Shown here: in pieces, positions 1 through 7,171 of the stretch
Layout of the letters: every line of letters starts with the position of its first letter
How positions within the stretch are numbered: position 1 is the first letter of the stretch
Assembly: GCA_017425305.1 (NCBI GenBank)
Contig: JAFOOW010000041.1
Location: 1-9,057 of the forward strand
Source of the DNA: Peptostreptococcaceae bacterium
GTDB lineage: Bacteria; Bacillota; Clostridia; Peptostreptococcales; Peptostreptococcaceae
DNA length: 9,057 bases
Direction of reading: 5' to 3'
Position numbers and translations under genes: made by a program
The notes under the pieces: model-generated
What the model was told of the DNA's origin: nothing
Database searches by the model: none
The model's input: only the letters and a program-made list of their open reading frames with translations

Positions 1-2
1 AA

Positions 3-1268
3 GGAATTATAAGTAAGTTAAATTACTTAAAAAGCTTAGGTATAAGTATAATATATTTAAGTCCTATATTTGAAGCTCAAAGTAATCATAAATATGATAC
101 TGGCAACTATAAAGCTATAGATCCAATGTTTGGTGATGAAGAAATATTTAAAGAGTTAATTAAAGAAGCTAAAGAAAAGGGTATGAGTATAATACTAGAT
201 GGAGTATTTAGTCATACAGGTGATGATAGCATATACTTTAATAAATATGGAAATTATGATTCTTTAGGGGCATATCAGTCTAAAGAGTCTAAATATTCAT
301 CTTGGTATAACTTTAAAAACTATCCTAATGAATATGATTGTTGGTGGGGAGTTAAATCTATGCCAAATGTAAATGAAAATGAAGAATCATATATGGATTA
401 TATAATAAGAGACAAAGACAGTGTAATAAATAAATGGATGAATTACGGTGTTAAAGGATGGAGATTAGATGTTGTAGATGAACTTCCAAATAAGTTTTTA
501 GATGAGCTTAGAAAAGAAACTTTAAAAGCCAATAATGAATCAATATTAATAGGTGAAGTTTGGGAAGATGCATCTAATAAGATAAGTTATAATGAAAGAA
601 GAAAATATCTTTTAGGAAATCAGTTAAATGGAGTAACTGGTTATGTGTTTAAAAATATAATATTAGATTTTTTAACATATAAAATAAACTCATCAGATGT
701 ATATAATAAGTTTATGACAATAAAAGAAAATTATCCAAAGTATGCATTTAAATCTAATTTAAACTTATTAGGTACTCACGACACACCTAGAATACTTACT
801 GAATTAAATGAAGATAAGGAATTATTAAATTTAGCAGTAGCTATTCAAATGACATTTGAAGGAGTACCATATGTATATTATGGTGATGAAGCAGGTATGA
901 CAGGTGGAAAGGATCCTGATAATAGAAAAACATATCCTTGGAAAAATGAAGATAAAGAACTAATAGCTTTCTATAAGAAAATGATAAAAGATAGAAATAA
1001 TAATGAAGTTTTATCTAGAGGAGATACAACATTCTTAAATTTAGAAAATGAAGATGTATTTGCTTATATAAGACATATGGAAAACTCACAAGAGAATGAA
1101 GTATTAGTTATAGTAAATAGGTCAAATAATGAAAATACAGTATCAATTAACTTGAAAGAAGTATATAAATCTATAAAATCAGCAGAAGAAGAATATGAAT
1201 TAATAGATAATAAAGTATATATAAGATTAGAACCTAAATCATTTAAAATATTAAATTTAAGTAGATAA
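3..1268 (+). CDS. GH13 alpha-amylase-family glycoside hydrolase (neopullulanase/cyclomaltodextrinase-like), 5' truncated
   Basis: The reading frame is open from base 3, so the gene begins outside the window; the first in-frame ATG (126) lies inside the catalytic barrel and is not the start. About 421 residues are visible. All four GH13 regions are present: region I DGVFSHTG (Asp at 198-200), region II GWRLDVVDE with the nucleophile Asp at 468-470, region III GEVW with the acid/base Glu at 555-557, and region IV GTHDT with the third Asp at 780-782. The residues before base 126 read like the beta2 strand segment and the NHKYDTGNY loop of neopullulanases. A C-terminal beta domain follows (about bases 1000-1265). 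The family hydrolyses alpha-1,4 (often also alpha-1,6) glucans or cyclodextrins. No export signal can be judged because the N-terminus, probably including a CBM34-type domain, is missing. GH13 is secure; exact substrate specificity is not. Confidence 0.93.
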   Translation, partial: GIISKLNYLKSLGISIIYLSPIFEAQSNHKYDTGNYKAIDPMFGDEEIFKELIKEAKEKGMSIILDGVFSHTGDDSIYFNKYGNYDSLGAYQSKESKYSSWYNFKNYPNEYDCWWGVKSMPNVNENEESYMDYIIRDKDSVINKWMNYGVKGWRLDVVDELPNKFLDELRKETLKANNESILIGEVWEDASNKISYNERRKYLLGNQLNGVTGYVFKNIILDFLTYKINSSDVYNKFMTIKENYPKYAFKSNLNLLGTHDTPRILTELNEDKELLNLAVAIQMTFEGVPYVYYGDEAGMTGGKDPDNRKTYPWKNEDKELIAFYKKMIKDRNNNEVLSRGDTTFLNLENEDVFAYIRHMENSQENEVLVIVNRSNNENTVSINLKEVYKSIKSAEEEYELIDNKVYIRLEPKSFKILNLSR

Positions 1269-1270
1269 AT

Positions 1271-1312
1271 AAAAATAGGAATTAAAATCTATAGATTTTA
1301 ATTCCTATTTTT
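1271..1312. terminator. Bidirectional intrinsic terminator between convergent amylase and MATE genes
   Basis: Bases 1271-1291 and 1292-1312 are exact reverse complements, a 42-base perfect palindrome whose centre CTATAG would form the loop. T-rich runs lie on the 3' side in both directions (TTTTTT on plus; TTTTTATTTAT on minus). It sits directly after the amylase stop and its last base is also the last base of the minus-strand MATE stop codon, so it can serve both converging genes. Confidence 0.88.
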
Positions 1313-2679
1313 TAGTTTAATTCTTTAACTATATTAGCAGCCCATTTTTTAGATAGAGCTCTAGGCACTCCAAAAATAAATTTAACTATTTCTTCAGAGT
1401 AAGTTAGAAGAACTAATAAATATATTGGAGCTCCTTTTACAGCAAATATAAATGTTAGGGGTAATGAAACTAACCACATACATCCAAGTTCTAAGAATAG
1501 AGAGTATTTTGTATCTCCACCACTTCTCAAAACACCTATTATTATAAGTGTATTGAAGGCTCTTAGCCCCATAAATACACCCATTATAAAGAATATTTTA
1601 ATTATATCAGGACGTATAGTATCAGACACACTAAATATTTTCAATAAAATTGGAATTGCCAATATAAGTAAAATACCTAATATGCTACCAATTATAAATA
1701 CTATTTTAGAAAACTTTTTAGCATAATCAATAGCAATATATGTATTATCTGAACCTAGCTCATTACCTAGCATTATAGATGCTCCTATAGCAACACATAC
1801 TGCAGTCATAATAAAGAAGTTACCTGTACTAGTAGCTATCTGACTTGCAGCAATTGCCGAAGTACCAGCTTTAGCATAAGCTATAGAGTAAAATACTGTT
1901 CCAACAGCCCATAGAGAATCATTTAATAATATAGGTAAACTTTTTGATATAAATGTATTAAGGAATAATTTATCTATTGATTTGAAATCAGATAGATTAA
2001 ATTTTAATAAATAATCTTTTTTTATAAAGTATATATATCCAACTAATAATACGAACTCAACTATTCTAGCAATAACCGTAGCTAAAGCTGCACCCTTAAC
2101 CCCCATAGCAGGGAAACCAAGATGACCAAATATTAAGCAGTAATTTAATATAACGTTAGTTATAAGAGCAATACCACTACATATCATACCTAGCTTAGGA
2201 TTCCTTATGCTTCTAGAACCCATACTAAATACCATACTGATAGCAATTAAAGGGTAGCAAAAAGCAATTATGCTAAAATAATCAGTACATAATTTAATTA
2301 CTTCTGGGTCATACGAGAAGAAGTGTATTATCAATTTAGGTAAAAATACTGCTGGTATAAGGAATAATAAACCTAATAAAACTCCTAAAAATACACTTAA
2401 ACTAGTTATTTTTTTTATATTCTTAGTATCATTTTTGCCAAAGAATTGAGAGATAAATAGTCCCGCTCCTCCTGTTAATCCAGACATTGTCATATTAAAT
2501 AAGAAGAAAAATTGATTAGCAACGCCTATAGATGCAACAGATGCTTCACCTAAACTACTTATCATTACTGTATCTATAACATTTACTGATGTAGAAATTA
2601 AGTTTTGTACTATTATCGGAATACACAAAGACACTAAAATTTTATAAAACTTTTTATCATCTTCATTTAGTCTTAACAT
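1312..2679 (-). CDS. MATE-family multidrug/cation antiporter
   Basis: A 455-residue polytopic membrane protein, the usual length for the 12-helix MATE family, which exports drugs or metabolites in exchange for Na+ or H+. Both halves show the family pattern: the first has PIIVQNLISTSVNVIDTVMI near residues 21-40 and GLTGGAGLFISQFFGK near 67-82; the second has SLPILLNDSLWAVGTVFYSIAYAKAG near 247-272 and GASIMLGNELGSD near 299-311. The start is ATG at 2677-2679 with a G-rich SD (AAGGGGGG, 2693-2700) about 13 bases upstream, a slightly long spacing. It starts 27 bases after the ABC-F stop on the same strand with no terminator between, so it is probably co-transcribed from the ABC-F promoter. Substrate cannot be predicted. 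It resembles the NorM/DinF-like clostridial group generally, with no specific orthologue recognised. Confidence 0.93.
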   Translation of the reverse strand: MLRLNEDDKKFYKILVSLCIPIIVQNLISTSVNVIDTVMISSLGEASVASIGVANQFFFLFNMTMSGLTGGAGLFISQFFGKNDTKNIKKITSLSVFLGVLLGLLFLIPAVFLPKLIIHFFSYDPEVIKLCTDYFSIIAFCYPLIAISMVFSMGSRSIRNPKLGMICSGIALITNVILNYCLIFGHLGFPAMGVKGAALATVIARIVEFVLLVGYIYFIKKDYLLKFNLSDFKSIDKLFLNTFISKSLPILLNDSLWAVGTVFYSIAYAKAGTSAIAASQIATSTGNFFIMTAVCVAIGASIMLGNELGSDNTYIAIDYAKKFSKIVFIIGSILGILLILAIPILLKIFSVSDTIRPDIIKIFFIMGVFMGLRAFNTLIIIGVLRSGGDTKYSLFLELGCMWLVSLPLTFIFAVKGAPIYLLVLLTYSEEIVKFIFGVPRALSKKWAANIVKELN

Positions 2680-2706
2680 AGAAATTAAAAAGCCCCCCTT
2701 TATATA

Positions 2707-4620
2707 TTACATATACTCTTCCCATTCCTCATATAACTGAGATAATCTATCTTCCAAGTCAGACTTATTTTGACTTACTTCTTTAGCTTTTTCAGGATTA
2801 GAATATACTTCTTCTTGGCACATAAGAATATCTAACTCTTCTATTTTAAGTTCAACTTCTTCAATCTCTTTTTCGATATTTTGTCTTTTAACTCTTGCTT
2901 TTTTTTCTATTTCTCTTTGTTCTCTTTCTTTTCTTTTTTCATCTTTAAGCTGAGTTTTTGTTTTTTCTTCTGTTGTAGCAACAATACTCATTTCTTGAGC
3001 TTGTTTTTTCTTTTCTATATAATAATCATAATTACCAAGATATTCAGTAATTCCATTTTCATCTAGAACAAGAATTTTATCTATTACAGTATTTAAGAAA
3101 TATCTATCATGAGATATAGTAAATAATGTACCTTCGTAATTTAGTAAAGCTTCTTCTAGAACTTCTTTAGAATCAATATCTAAGTGGTTAGTAGGTTCAT
3201 CTAGTAATAAGAAGTTTGAGTTTGAAAGTATTAACTTTAAAATAGCAACTCTAGCTCTTTCACCACCACTTAAAGTAGAAATCTTTTTAAATACTTCTTC
3301 ATCTTCAAACAAGAATGCACCTAACATAGTTCTAAGTGTAGTTTGAGTAAGTTGTGGGTGGTCATTCCATATTTCATCTATGATGGTATTATCTAAGTTA
3401 AGCGTCTTTTGTTCCTGATGGAAGTAATCAACATGTACATTTGTTCCTAATTTAACACTACCAGTCAAAGGTTGTAAGTTGTTCATTATTATCTTAAATA
3501 ATGTAGATTTTCCAGCACCATTTGGACCTATTAGTGCAACTTTTTCACCTCTATAAATATTTAAATTTAAATTCCTAAATAAAGTTCTATCACCATAACC
3601 CATAGAAATATCTCTTGCTTCTAGAACATCATTACCACTAGTTACAGATGGACTAAACTTTATATTAGCTTTTTTTCTATACATTTCAGGTCTATCCAAA
3701 ACTTCAACTTTATCTAACATTTTTTCTTTACTACGAGCTCTTTTAAGGTGTTTTTCTCTACCATAAGCTTTAAGTCTATCTATAGATTCTTCTTGCTTTT
3801 TTATTTCTTTTTGTTGGTCTTCAAATTTTTTAAGCTCTAATTCTTTTTCAACTTTTGATAATTCTATAAACTTAGAGTAGTTACCATTATACGTTCTTAA
3901 TTTTTTGTTATGAATTTCGAAAACTCTATTAACTACTTGGTCTAAGAAATATCTATCATGTGAAATTATTATAACAGTTCCTTTATATTGTTTTAAAAAT
4001 ACCTCAAGCCATTCAATAGCTTCTGAGTCTAAGTGGTTAGTAGGCTCATCTAATAATAATAGTGAAGGATTCTTAAGTAGTAACTTAGCAAGCAATACTC
4101 TAGTTTTTTCTCCTCCAGATAAAATGTTTATTTTTTTATCCATATCTTCATCAGAGAACCCAAGCCCTTTTAAAACTCCCTTAGCTTCAGATTTATATCC
4201 GTATCCATTTAACTCTGAAAACTTTTCAAGCTTGTTTGAGTATTCATTCATAATTTTTTCTAATTCTTTTGAGTTAGGGTTAGAACTTTCATTTGCAATT
4301 TTAACTTCTAAATCTCTTAGATAAGTTTCCATTTCTATTAAATCTTTGAATACTTCTAAAACTTCTTCGAAGATAGTACCTTCAGAATGGAAGTTTGTAT
4401 TTTGTTCAAGGTATCCTATTTCAACACCTTTACCAAGATAGATATCTCCACTATCGTATCCATATATACCTGATAGGATTTTAAATAAAGTAGTTTTTCC
4501 AGTACCATTAACACCTATTATTCCTACTTTATCATATTCATTAACAGTGAAACTAACATTTTCTAGTATTGTATCTATTCCAAAACTTTTATTTAAGTTA
4601 TTACATGACAAAACAATCAT
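2707..4620 (-). CDS. ydiF: ABC-F family ATPase, YdiF type (ribosome-associated)
   Basis: 637 residues with two ABC ATPase domains and no membrane segments, the ABC-F layout. Domain 1: Walker A GVNGTGKT (36-43), signature LSGGE (167-171), DEPTNHLD (191-198), H-loop His221. Domain 2: Walker A GPNGAGKS (365-372), signature LSGGE (450-454), DEPTNHLD (474-481), His504. A charged helical inter-domain linker (about 240-325) corresponds to the segment that reaches the ribosomal P-site tRNA in ABC-F proteins. A Lys/Glu-rich C-terminal coiled coil runs from about 552 to the end, as in B. subtilis YdiF. ABC-F proteins act on translating ribosomes; some protect against antibiotics. The SD AAAGGAGG (4630-4637) is nine bases from the ATG, and the leader is too short for an antibiotic-sensing attenuator, which favours a housekeeping role. 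Adjacency to rex matches the Bacillus ydiF-moaC-rex neighbourhood. The family is certain; the ydiF symbol is an orthology inference. Confidence 0.95.
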   Translation of the reverse strand: MIVLSCNNLNKSFGIDTILENVSFTVNEYDKVGIIGVNGTGKTTLFKILSGIYGYDSGDIYLGKGVEIGYLEQNTNFHSEGTIFEEVLEVFKDLIEMETYLRDLEVKIANESSNPNSKELEKIMNEYSNKLEKFSELNGYGYKSEAKGVLKGLGFSDEDMDKKINILSGGEKTRVLLAKLLLKNPSLLLLDEPTNHLDSEAIEWLEVFLKQYKGTVIIISHDRYFLDQVVNRVFEIHNKKLRTYNGNYSKFIELSKVEKELELKKFEDQQKEIKKQEESIDRLKAYGREKHLKRARSKEKMLDKVEVLDRPEMYRKKANIKFSPSVTSGNDVLEARDISMGYGDRTLFRNLNLNIYRGEKVALIGPNGAGKSTLFKIIMNNLQPLTGSVKLGTNVHVDYFHQEQKTLNLDNTIIDEIWNDHPQLTQTTLRTMLGAFLFEDEEVFKKISTLSGGERARVAILKLILSNSNFLLLDEPTNHLDIDSKEVLEEALLNYEGTLFTISHDRYFLNTVIDKILVLDENGITEYLGNYDYYIEKKKQAQEMSIVATTEEKTKTQLKDEKRKEREQREIEKKARVKRQNIEKEIEEVELKIEELDILMCQEEVYSNPEKAKEVSQNKSDLEDRLSQLYEEWEEYM

Positions 4621-4649
4621 AAATTTATACCTCCTTTAAACTACCTAAA

Positions 4650-4678
4650 ATTATAATGTTTTGGTATAATATAATCAA
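4650..4678 (-). promoter_or_regulatory. SigA-type promoter of the ydiF-MATE operon
   Basis: Read on the minus strand: -35 TTGATT (4673-4678), 17-base spacer, -10 TATAAT (4650-4655). The predicted start near 4643 leaves only about 20-25 bases of leader, just enough for the SD at 4630-4637. It overlaps the rex promoter on the other strand. Confidence 0.75.
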
Positions 4679-4691
4679 GGATATATATAAT
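4661..4691 (+). promoter_or_regulatory. Candidate rex promoter, overlapping the divergent ydiF promoter
   Basis: A -35-like TTGGTA (4661-4666) is followed after 17 bases by TATATA (4684-4689), or after 19 bases by TATAAT (4686-4691). The first has the better spacing, the second the better -10. Its -35 lies inside the spacer of the ydiF promoter, so polymerase binding at the two should be mutually exclusive. Confidence 0.5.
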
Positions 4692-4743
4692 GATTTAGAA
4701 AATAGTAAATTTTAAGTAGTAAGGATATGGGGAGAGAATATTT

Positions 4744-4751
4744 AGGAGGTG
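4744..4751 (+). promoter_or_regulatory. Ribosome binding site that fixes the rex start
   Basis: AGGAGGTG ends five bases before the ATG at 4757. This strong site makes 4757 the start; the in-frame ATG at 4727 has no comparable SD, and its ten extra residues (MGREYLGGED) are mostly a translation of the ribosome binding site itself. Confidence 0.85.
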
Positions 4752-4756
4752 AAGAT

Positions 4757-5386
4757 ATGAGCAACAAAAACATATCTATGGCAGTAATAAGAAGACTACC
4801 TAAATATCATAGATACTTAGGGGATTTACTAGATAGAGATATTCAAAGAATATCATCTAAAGAGTTAAGCGATATAATAGGATTTACTGCATCTCAAATA
4901 AGACAAGATTTAAATAATTTTGGTGGATTTGGACAACAAGGTTATGGATATAATGTAGAGGAATTATACAATGAAATCGGAAATATATTAGGATTATCTA
5001 GGAAGTATAATACCATAATTGTAGGAGCAGGTAACTTAGGACAGGCTATAGCTAATTACTCTGGATTTAGCAAAGCAGGATTTAAAATAAAAGCATTATT
5101 TGATGCTAATCCTAGAATGATAGGTTTAAAAATAAGAGATTTTGAAATATTAGATTCTGAAAAAATAGAAGAATTTATAAAAAATAATGAAATTGATATA
5201 GCTATACTATGTATACCTAAGAATGGGGCTCAGGAATTAGTAGATAGAATAGTTAAATCAGGAATAAAAGGGATTTGGAACTTTGCACCTCTAGACTTAG
5301 AAGTGCCTAATGATGTAATAGTTGAAAATGTAAATTTAACAGAAAGTTTATTTACATTATCTTATTTAATGAACGAAAATGAATAA
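4757..5386 (+). CDS. rex: Redox-sensing transcriptional repressor Rex
   Basis: A 209-residue protein from the ATG at 4757, the normal Rex length. Residues 1-80 form the winged-helix DNA-binding domain, with the family motifs RRLPKYHRYLGDL (12-24), SSKELSDIIGFTASQIRQDL (33-52) and GFGQQGYGYNV (57-67). A Rossmann domain follows, with GAGNLG (90-95) and the acidic residue of LFDANP (Asp116) expected to contact the NAD(H) adenine ribose. The C-terminal helix (about 194-206, LTESLFTLSYLMN) is the domain-swapped helix of the Rex dimer. Rex senses the NADH/NAD+ ratio: NADH releases it from operators, derepressing fermentation and electron-transfer genes. The gene is monocistronic, between a promoter shared with divergent ydiF and a terminator. 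A ferredoxin gene lies convergently downstream. The assignment is firm. Confidence 0.97.
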   Translation: MSNKNISMAVIRRLPKYHRYLGDLLDRDIQRISSKELSDIIGFTASQIRQDLNNFGGFGQQGYGYNVEELYNEIGNILGLSRKYNTIIVGAGNLGQAIANYSGFSKAGFKIKALFDANPRMIGLKIRDFEILDSEKIEEFIKNNEIDIAILCIPKNGAQELVDRIVKSGIKGIWNFAPLDLEVPNDVIVENVNLTESLFTLSYLMNENE

Positions 5387-5388
5387 AT

Positions 5389-5421
5389 AAAAAAGCTACC
5401 TTTAATAAAGGTAGCTTTTTT
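5389..5421. terminator. Bidirectional terminator between rex and the ferredoxin gene
   Basis: Stem GCTACCTTT (5395-5403) pairs with AAAGGTAGC (5407-5415) around a 3-base loop, flanked by A6 (5389-5394) and T6 (5416-5421). A T-run therefore follows the hairpin in both directions. It begins three bases after the rex stop and ends 16 bases before the ferredoxin stop on the other strand. Confidence 0.9.
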
Positions 5422-5437
5422 ATTTATAAACCTAAAA

Positions 5438-5608
5438 TTATTCAGGTTGTGGAGCGTCAACAGGACAAACACCAGCACAAGAACCACATTCTATACAAGC
5501 GTCTGCATCTATAACGTATTTATCATCTCCAGCTGATATACAGCTAACTGGACACTCAGCTTCACAAGCACCACAGCTTATGCAAGCATCATTTATCATA
5601 TAAGCCAT
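5438..5608 (-). CDS. Clostridial-type 2[4Fe-4S] ferredoxin
   Basis: A 56-residue protein beginning MAYMINDACISCGAC. Two CxxCxxCxxxCP motifs (Cys9/12/15/19 and Cys38/41/44/48) bind two low-potential [4Fe-4S] clusters. Length, the AY start, the YVIDADACIECG stretch and the CPVDAP ending all match clostridial ferredoxins, the soluble carriers used by pyruvate:ferredoxin oxidoreductase, hydrogenase, Rnf and electron-bifurcating enzymes. The start is ATG at 5606-5608 with SD AAGGGAGGA (5616-5624) seven bases upstream. It is monocistronic, with its own promoter and a terminator shared with rex. A ninth cysteine, Cys23, lies just after the first motif (CPVSCIS), where C. pasteurianum ferredoxin has alanine (CPVNAIS). 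Several paralogues usually exist per genome, so no gene symbol is given. Confidence 0.96.
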   Translation of the reverse strand: MAYMINDACISCGACEAECPVSCISAGDDKYVIDADACIECGSCAGVCPVDAPQPE

Positions 5609-5655
5609 CTCAAAATCCTCCCTTAATTAAAATGTAACAAAAATTGTTCAATAGT

Positions 5656-5684
5656 ATTATATCAAAAAAAAACTAATATAACAA
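5656..5684 (-). promoter_or_regulatory. SigA-type promoter of the ferredoxin gene
   Basis: Minus strand: -35 TTGTTA (5679-5684), 17-base spacer containing a T-run, -10 TATAAT (5656-5661). The predicted start near 5649 gives a leader of about 40 bases. A short inverted repeat, AACAA-AAA-TTGTT (5636-5648), lies in the start of that leader; it is too weak to assign to a regulator. Confidence 0.7.
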
Positions 5685-5725
5685 TTATATTTAATATAAT
5701 AAAAAATAATAAATTCAAATATAAT

Positions 5726-5742
5726 AGTTACAAATATTTACA
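5726..5742. promoter_or_regulatory. WalR-like half-sites with 4-base spacing upstream of capA
   Basis: GTTACA (5727-5732) and TTTACA (5737-5742) are tandem hexamers of the WalR type, but the spacer is four bases, not the canonical five. The segment 5726-5739 is identical to 8888-8901 upstream of the second exported protein. Suggestive only. No good SigA promoter was found between here and the capA start. Confidence 0.25.
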
Positions 5743-5795
5743 TATATTAGAATTTGTGGATTTAAATAAAAAATAATACTAATATATATAAATAT

Positions 5796-5804
5796 GGGAG
5801 AGTG
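5796..5804 (+). promoter_or_regulatory. Ribosome binding site that decides the capA start
   Basis: GGGAGAGTG lies 6-10 bases before the ATG at 5811. The in-frame GTG at 5802 is part of this site and too close to its G-run to be used, so 5811 is taken as the start. Confidence 0.65.
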
Positions 5805-5810
5805 ATATAT

Positions 5811-6896
5811 ATGGCTAGAAAAATTAATAAGAAAAAATTTATATTTGTAGTAACTACTATAAGTATGTTTATAAGTTTTAGTTATTTTAAAATTATAAAT
5901 AGTAATAAAATAGAAGAAGTTAATAATCAAACTATTATTAAAAATTCAAATGATAAAATTATTAATGAAATAGAAAATAAAAGTATAAAAATTAGTTTTG
6001 CAGGGGATGTTACAATGGGTAATTATAAAGGTTCTTCATATTATGGAACCTTTGATAATGAGTTTGAAAATCAAGGACAGAACTATGAGTATTTCTTTAA
6101 AAATGTAAAAAGCATATTTGAAGAAGATGATTTAACAATAGTAAATCTAGAAGGACCTTTAACAACATCTAAAAATGCAAAAGTAAAGAAGTTTGCATTT
6201 AAAGGTGACCCTTCGTATGTAAATATTCTTAAATTAGGAGATATAGAAGCAGTTACATTATCTAATAATCATTCAGAGGATTATTTTGATGAAGGTATAA
6301 AAGACACTAAGTTTGTTTTAGATGAGAATAGTATAAATTATTTTGGATTAGGTGAAGTAAGTAAAATAGATTTAGATGGAATTAAAATAGGGTTATTAGG
6401 ATATAATGGATGGCCTGAAAATTATAATGCTGAATTCATATCAAATATGGAATCTGATATAAAAAAATTAAAGAATGAAACAGATGTAGTAATTACATAT
6501 TTCCATTGGGGAACAGAAAGAAAGTATTATCCAGACCAAGTACAGATAGATTTTGCATATAAAGCTATAGATAGTGGAGCAGATGCAGTTATAGGGTCTC
6601 ATCCTCATGTTATTCAAGGTATAGAAAAATATAAAGATAAATATATAGCATATAGTTTAGGAAACTTTTGTTTTGGAGGAAATAAAAATCCAGCAGATAA
6701 AGACAGTTTAATATATCAATTAACATTTAACTTTGAAAATAATAAGTTAGTTGGAATAAATGAACCTAACATAATTCCATGCTCTATATCATCAGATCAA
6801 AATAGAAATAATTATCAACCAACACCTACTACAGGGTTAGAATCAGAAAGAATAATAAATAAGTTAAAAGATATAAGTAAAAGTTTGAATATATAA
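5811..6896 (+). CDS. CapA-family (poly-gamma-glutamate capsule biosynthesis-like) exported protein
   Basis: 361 residues. A basic N-terminus (MARKINKKK) is followed by a hydrophobic segment (about 10-29) that should act as an uncleaved membrane anchor, placing the rest outside the cell. The body is the PGA_cap/CapA domain, related to calcineurin-like metallophosphatases: SFAGDVTMG with Asp66, VNLEGPLT (111-118), LSNNHSED (150-157), YFHWGTE (230-236), GSHPHVIQG (262-270) and YSLGNFCFGG (281-290). The Asp, Asn and His residues are those expected to bind metals. CapA/PgsA is needed for poly-gamma-glutamate capsule assembly or export, but capB and capC homologues are absent here. A stand-alone CapA-domain protein may have another envelope role, so capA/pgsA is not used as a symbol. 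It is monocistronic in this window. Confidence 0.9.
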   Translation: MARKINKKKFIFVVTTISMFISFSYFKIINSNKIEEVNNQTIIKNSNDKIINEIENKSIKISFAGDVTMGNYKGSSYYGTFDNEFENQGQNYEYFFKNVKSIFEEDDLTIVNLEGPLTTSKNAKVKKFAFKGDPSYVNILKLGDIEAVTLSNNHSEDYFDEGIKDTKFVLDENSINYFGLGEVSKIDLDGIKIGLLGYNGWPENYNAEFISNMESDIKKLKNETDVVITYFHWGTERKYYPDQVQIDFAYKAIDSGADAVIGSHPHVIQGIEKYKDKYIAYSLGNFCFGGNKNPADKDSLIYQLTFNFENNKLVGINEPNIIPCSISSDQNRNNYQPTPTTGLESERIINKLKDISKSLNI

Positions 6897-6970
6897 ACTT
6901 ATTAAGTTTAAGTAAAAGTTTATAAATTGTTAAATTTATATAAAAATAGATAAAAATAAAACAAAATTTA

Positions 6971-7024
6971 AAGGAAATTAACTTCAATATTAATAAAAAA
7001 ATTACTATTGAAGTTAATTTCCTT
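6971..7024. repeat. Long inverted repeat (19-bp perfect arms), possible terminator or small-RNA hairpin
   Basis: Arms 6971-6989 and 7006-7024 are exact reverse complements. After one T/C mismatch, TAAT (6991-6994) pairs with ATTA (7001-7004), leaving an A6 loop (6995-7000). On the plus strand the hairpin is not followed by a T-tract, so it is a poor terminator for capA. On the minus strand it is followed by a T-rich run (about 6950-6970), like an intrinsic terminator, although no minus-strand gene ends there. Confidence 0.85.
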
Positions 7025-7171
7025 AAGATTACAATATAAAACGTCGAATTTGAAAGATATATAATAAAGTCTTATAAAGAAAATAATTTAAATATATTAT
7101 CAAAAGTAATATATCAACAAAAAAAGTAAATTATGTTAAAAAAATAATAAATAAAAATTAGTACCAACTAA

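Noticed and set aside
2881..3066. 61-codon plus-strand frame rich in Phe and Ser
   Set aside because: Antisense shadow of the Lys/Glu-rich C-terminal coiled coil of the ABC-F protein.
4124..4324. 66-codon plus-strand frame
   Set aside because: Antisense to the first ATPase domain of the ABC-F gene; no independent support.
4727..4756. Upstream in-frame ATG that would add ten residues to Rex
   Set aside because: The added residues mostly translate the SD region; a strong AGGAGGTG precedes the ATG at 4757, and the 209-residue product has the normal Rex length and N-terminus.
5636..5648. AACAA-AAA-TTGTT inverted repeat in the ferredoxin leader as a Rex site
   Set aside because: The arms are short and in the opposite arrangement to the Rex consensus.
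5741..5749. CATATATTA upstream of capA, matching a SigK -10 pattern
   Set aside because: No matching -35 at the required spacing; common in AT-rich DNA.
5802..5810. GTG start for the CapA-like protein
   Set aside because: It lies within the ribosome binding site, leaving almost no spacing; ATG at 5811 is properly placed.
5715..5930. 71-codon minus-strand frame rich in Tyr, Ile and Phe
   Set aside because: It spans the capA upstream region and N-terminus, has low-complexity composition and no SD; an AT-rich artefact.
6927..6933. TTGTTAA resembling half of a Rex operator
   Set aside because: The other half (TTAACAA after four bases) is absent and the location, after the capA stop, is not a promoter.
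6971..7024. Long inverted repeat as a MITE or insertion-sequence remnant
   Set aside because: No target-site duplication, no transposase remnant and a loop of only six bases; a simple hairpin explains it better.
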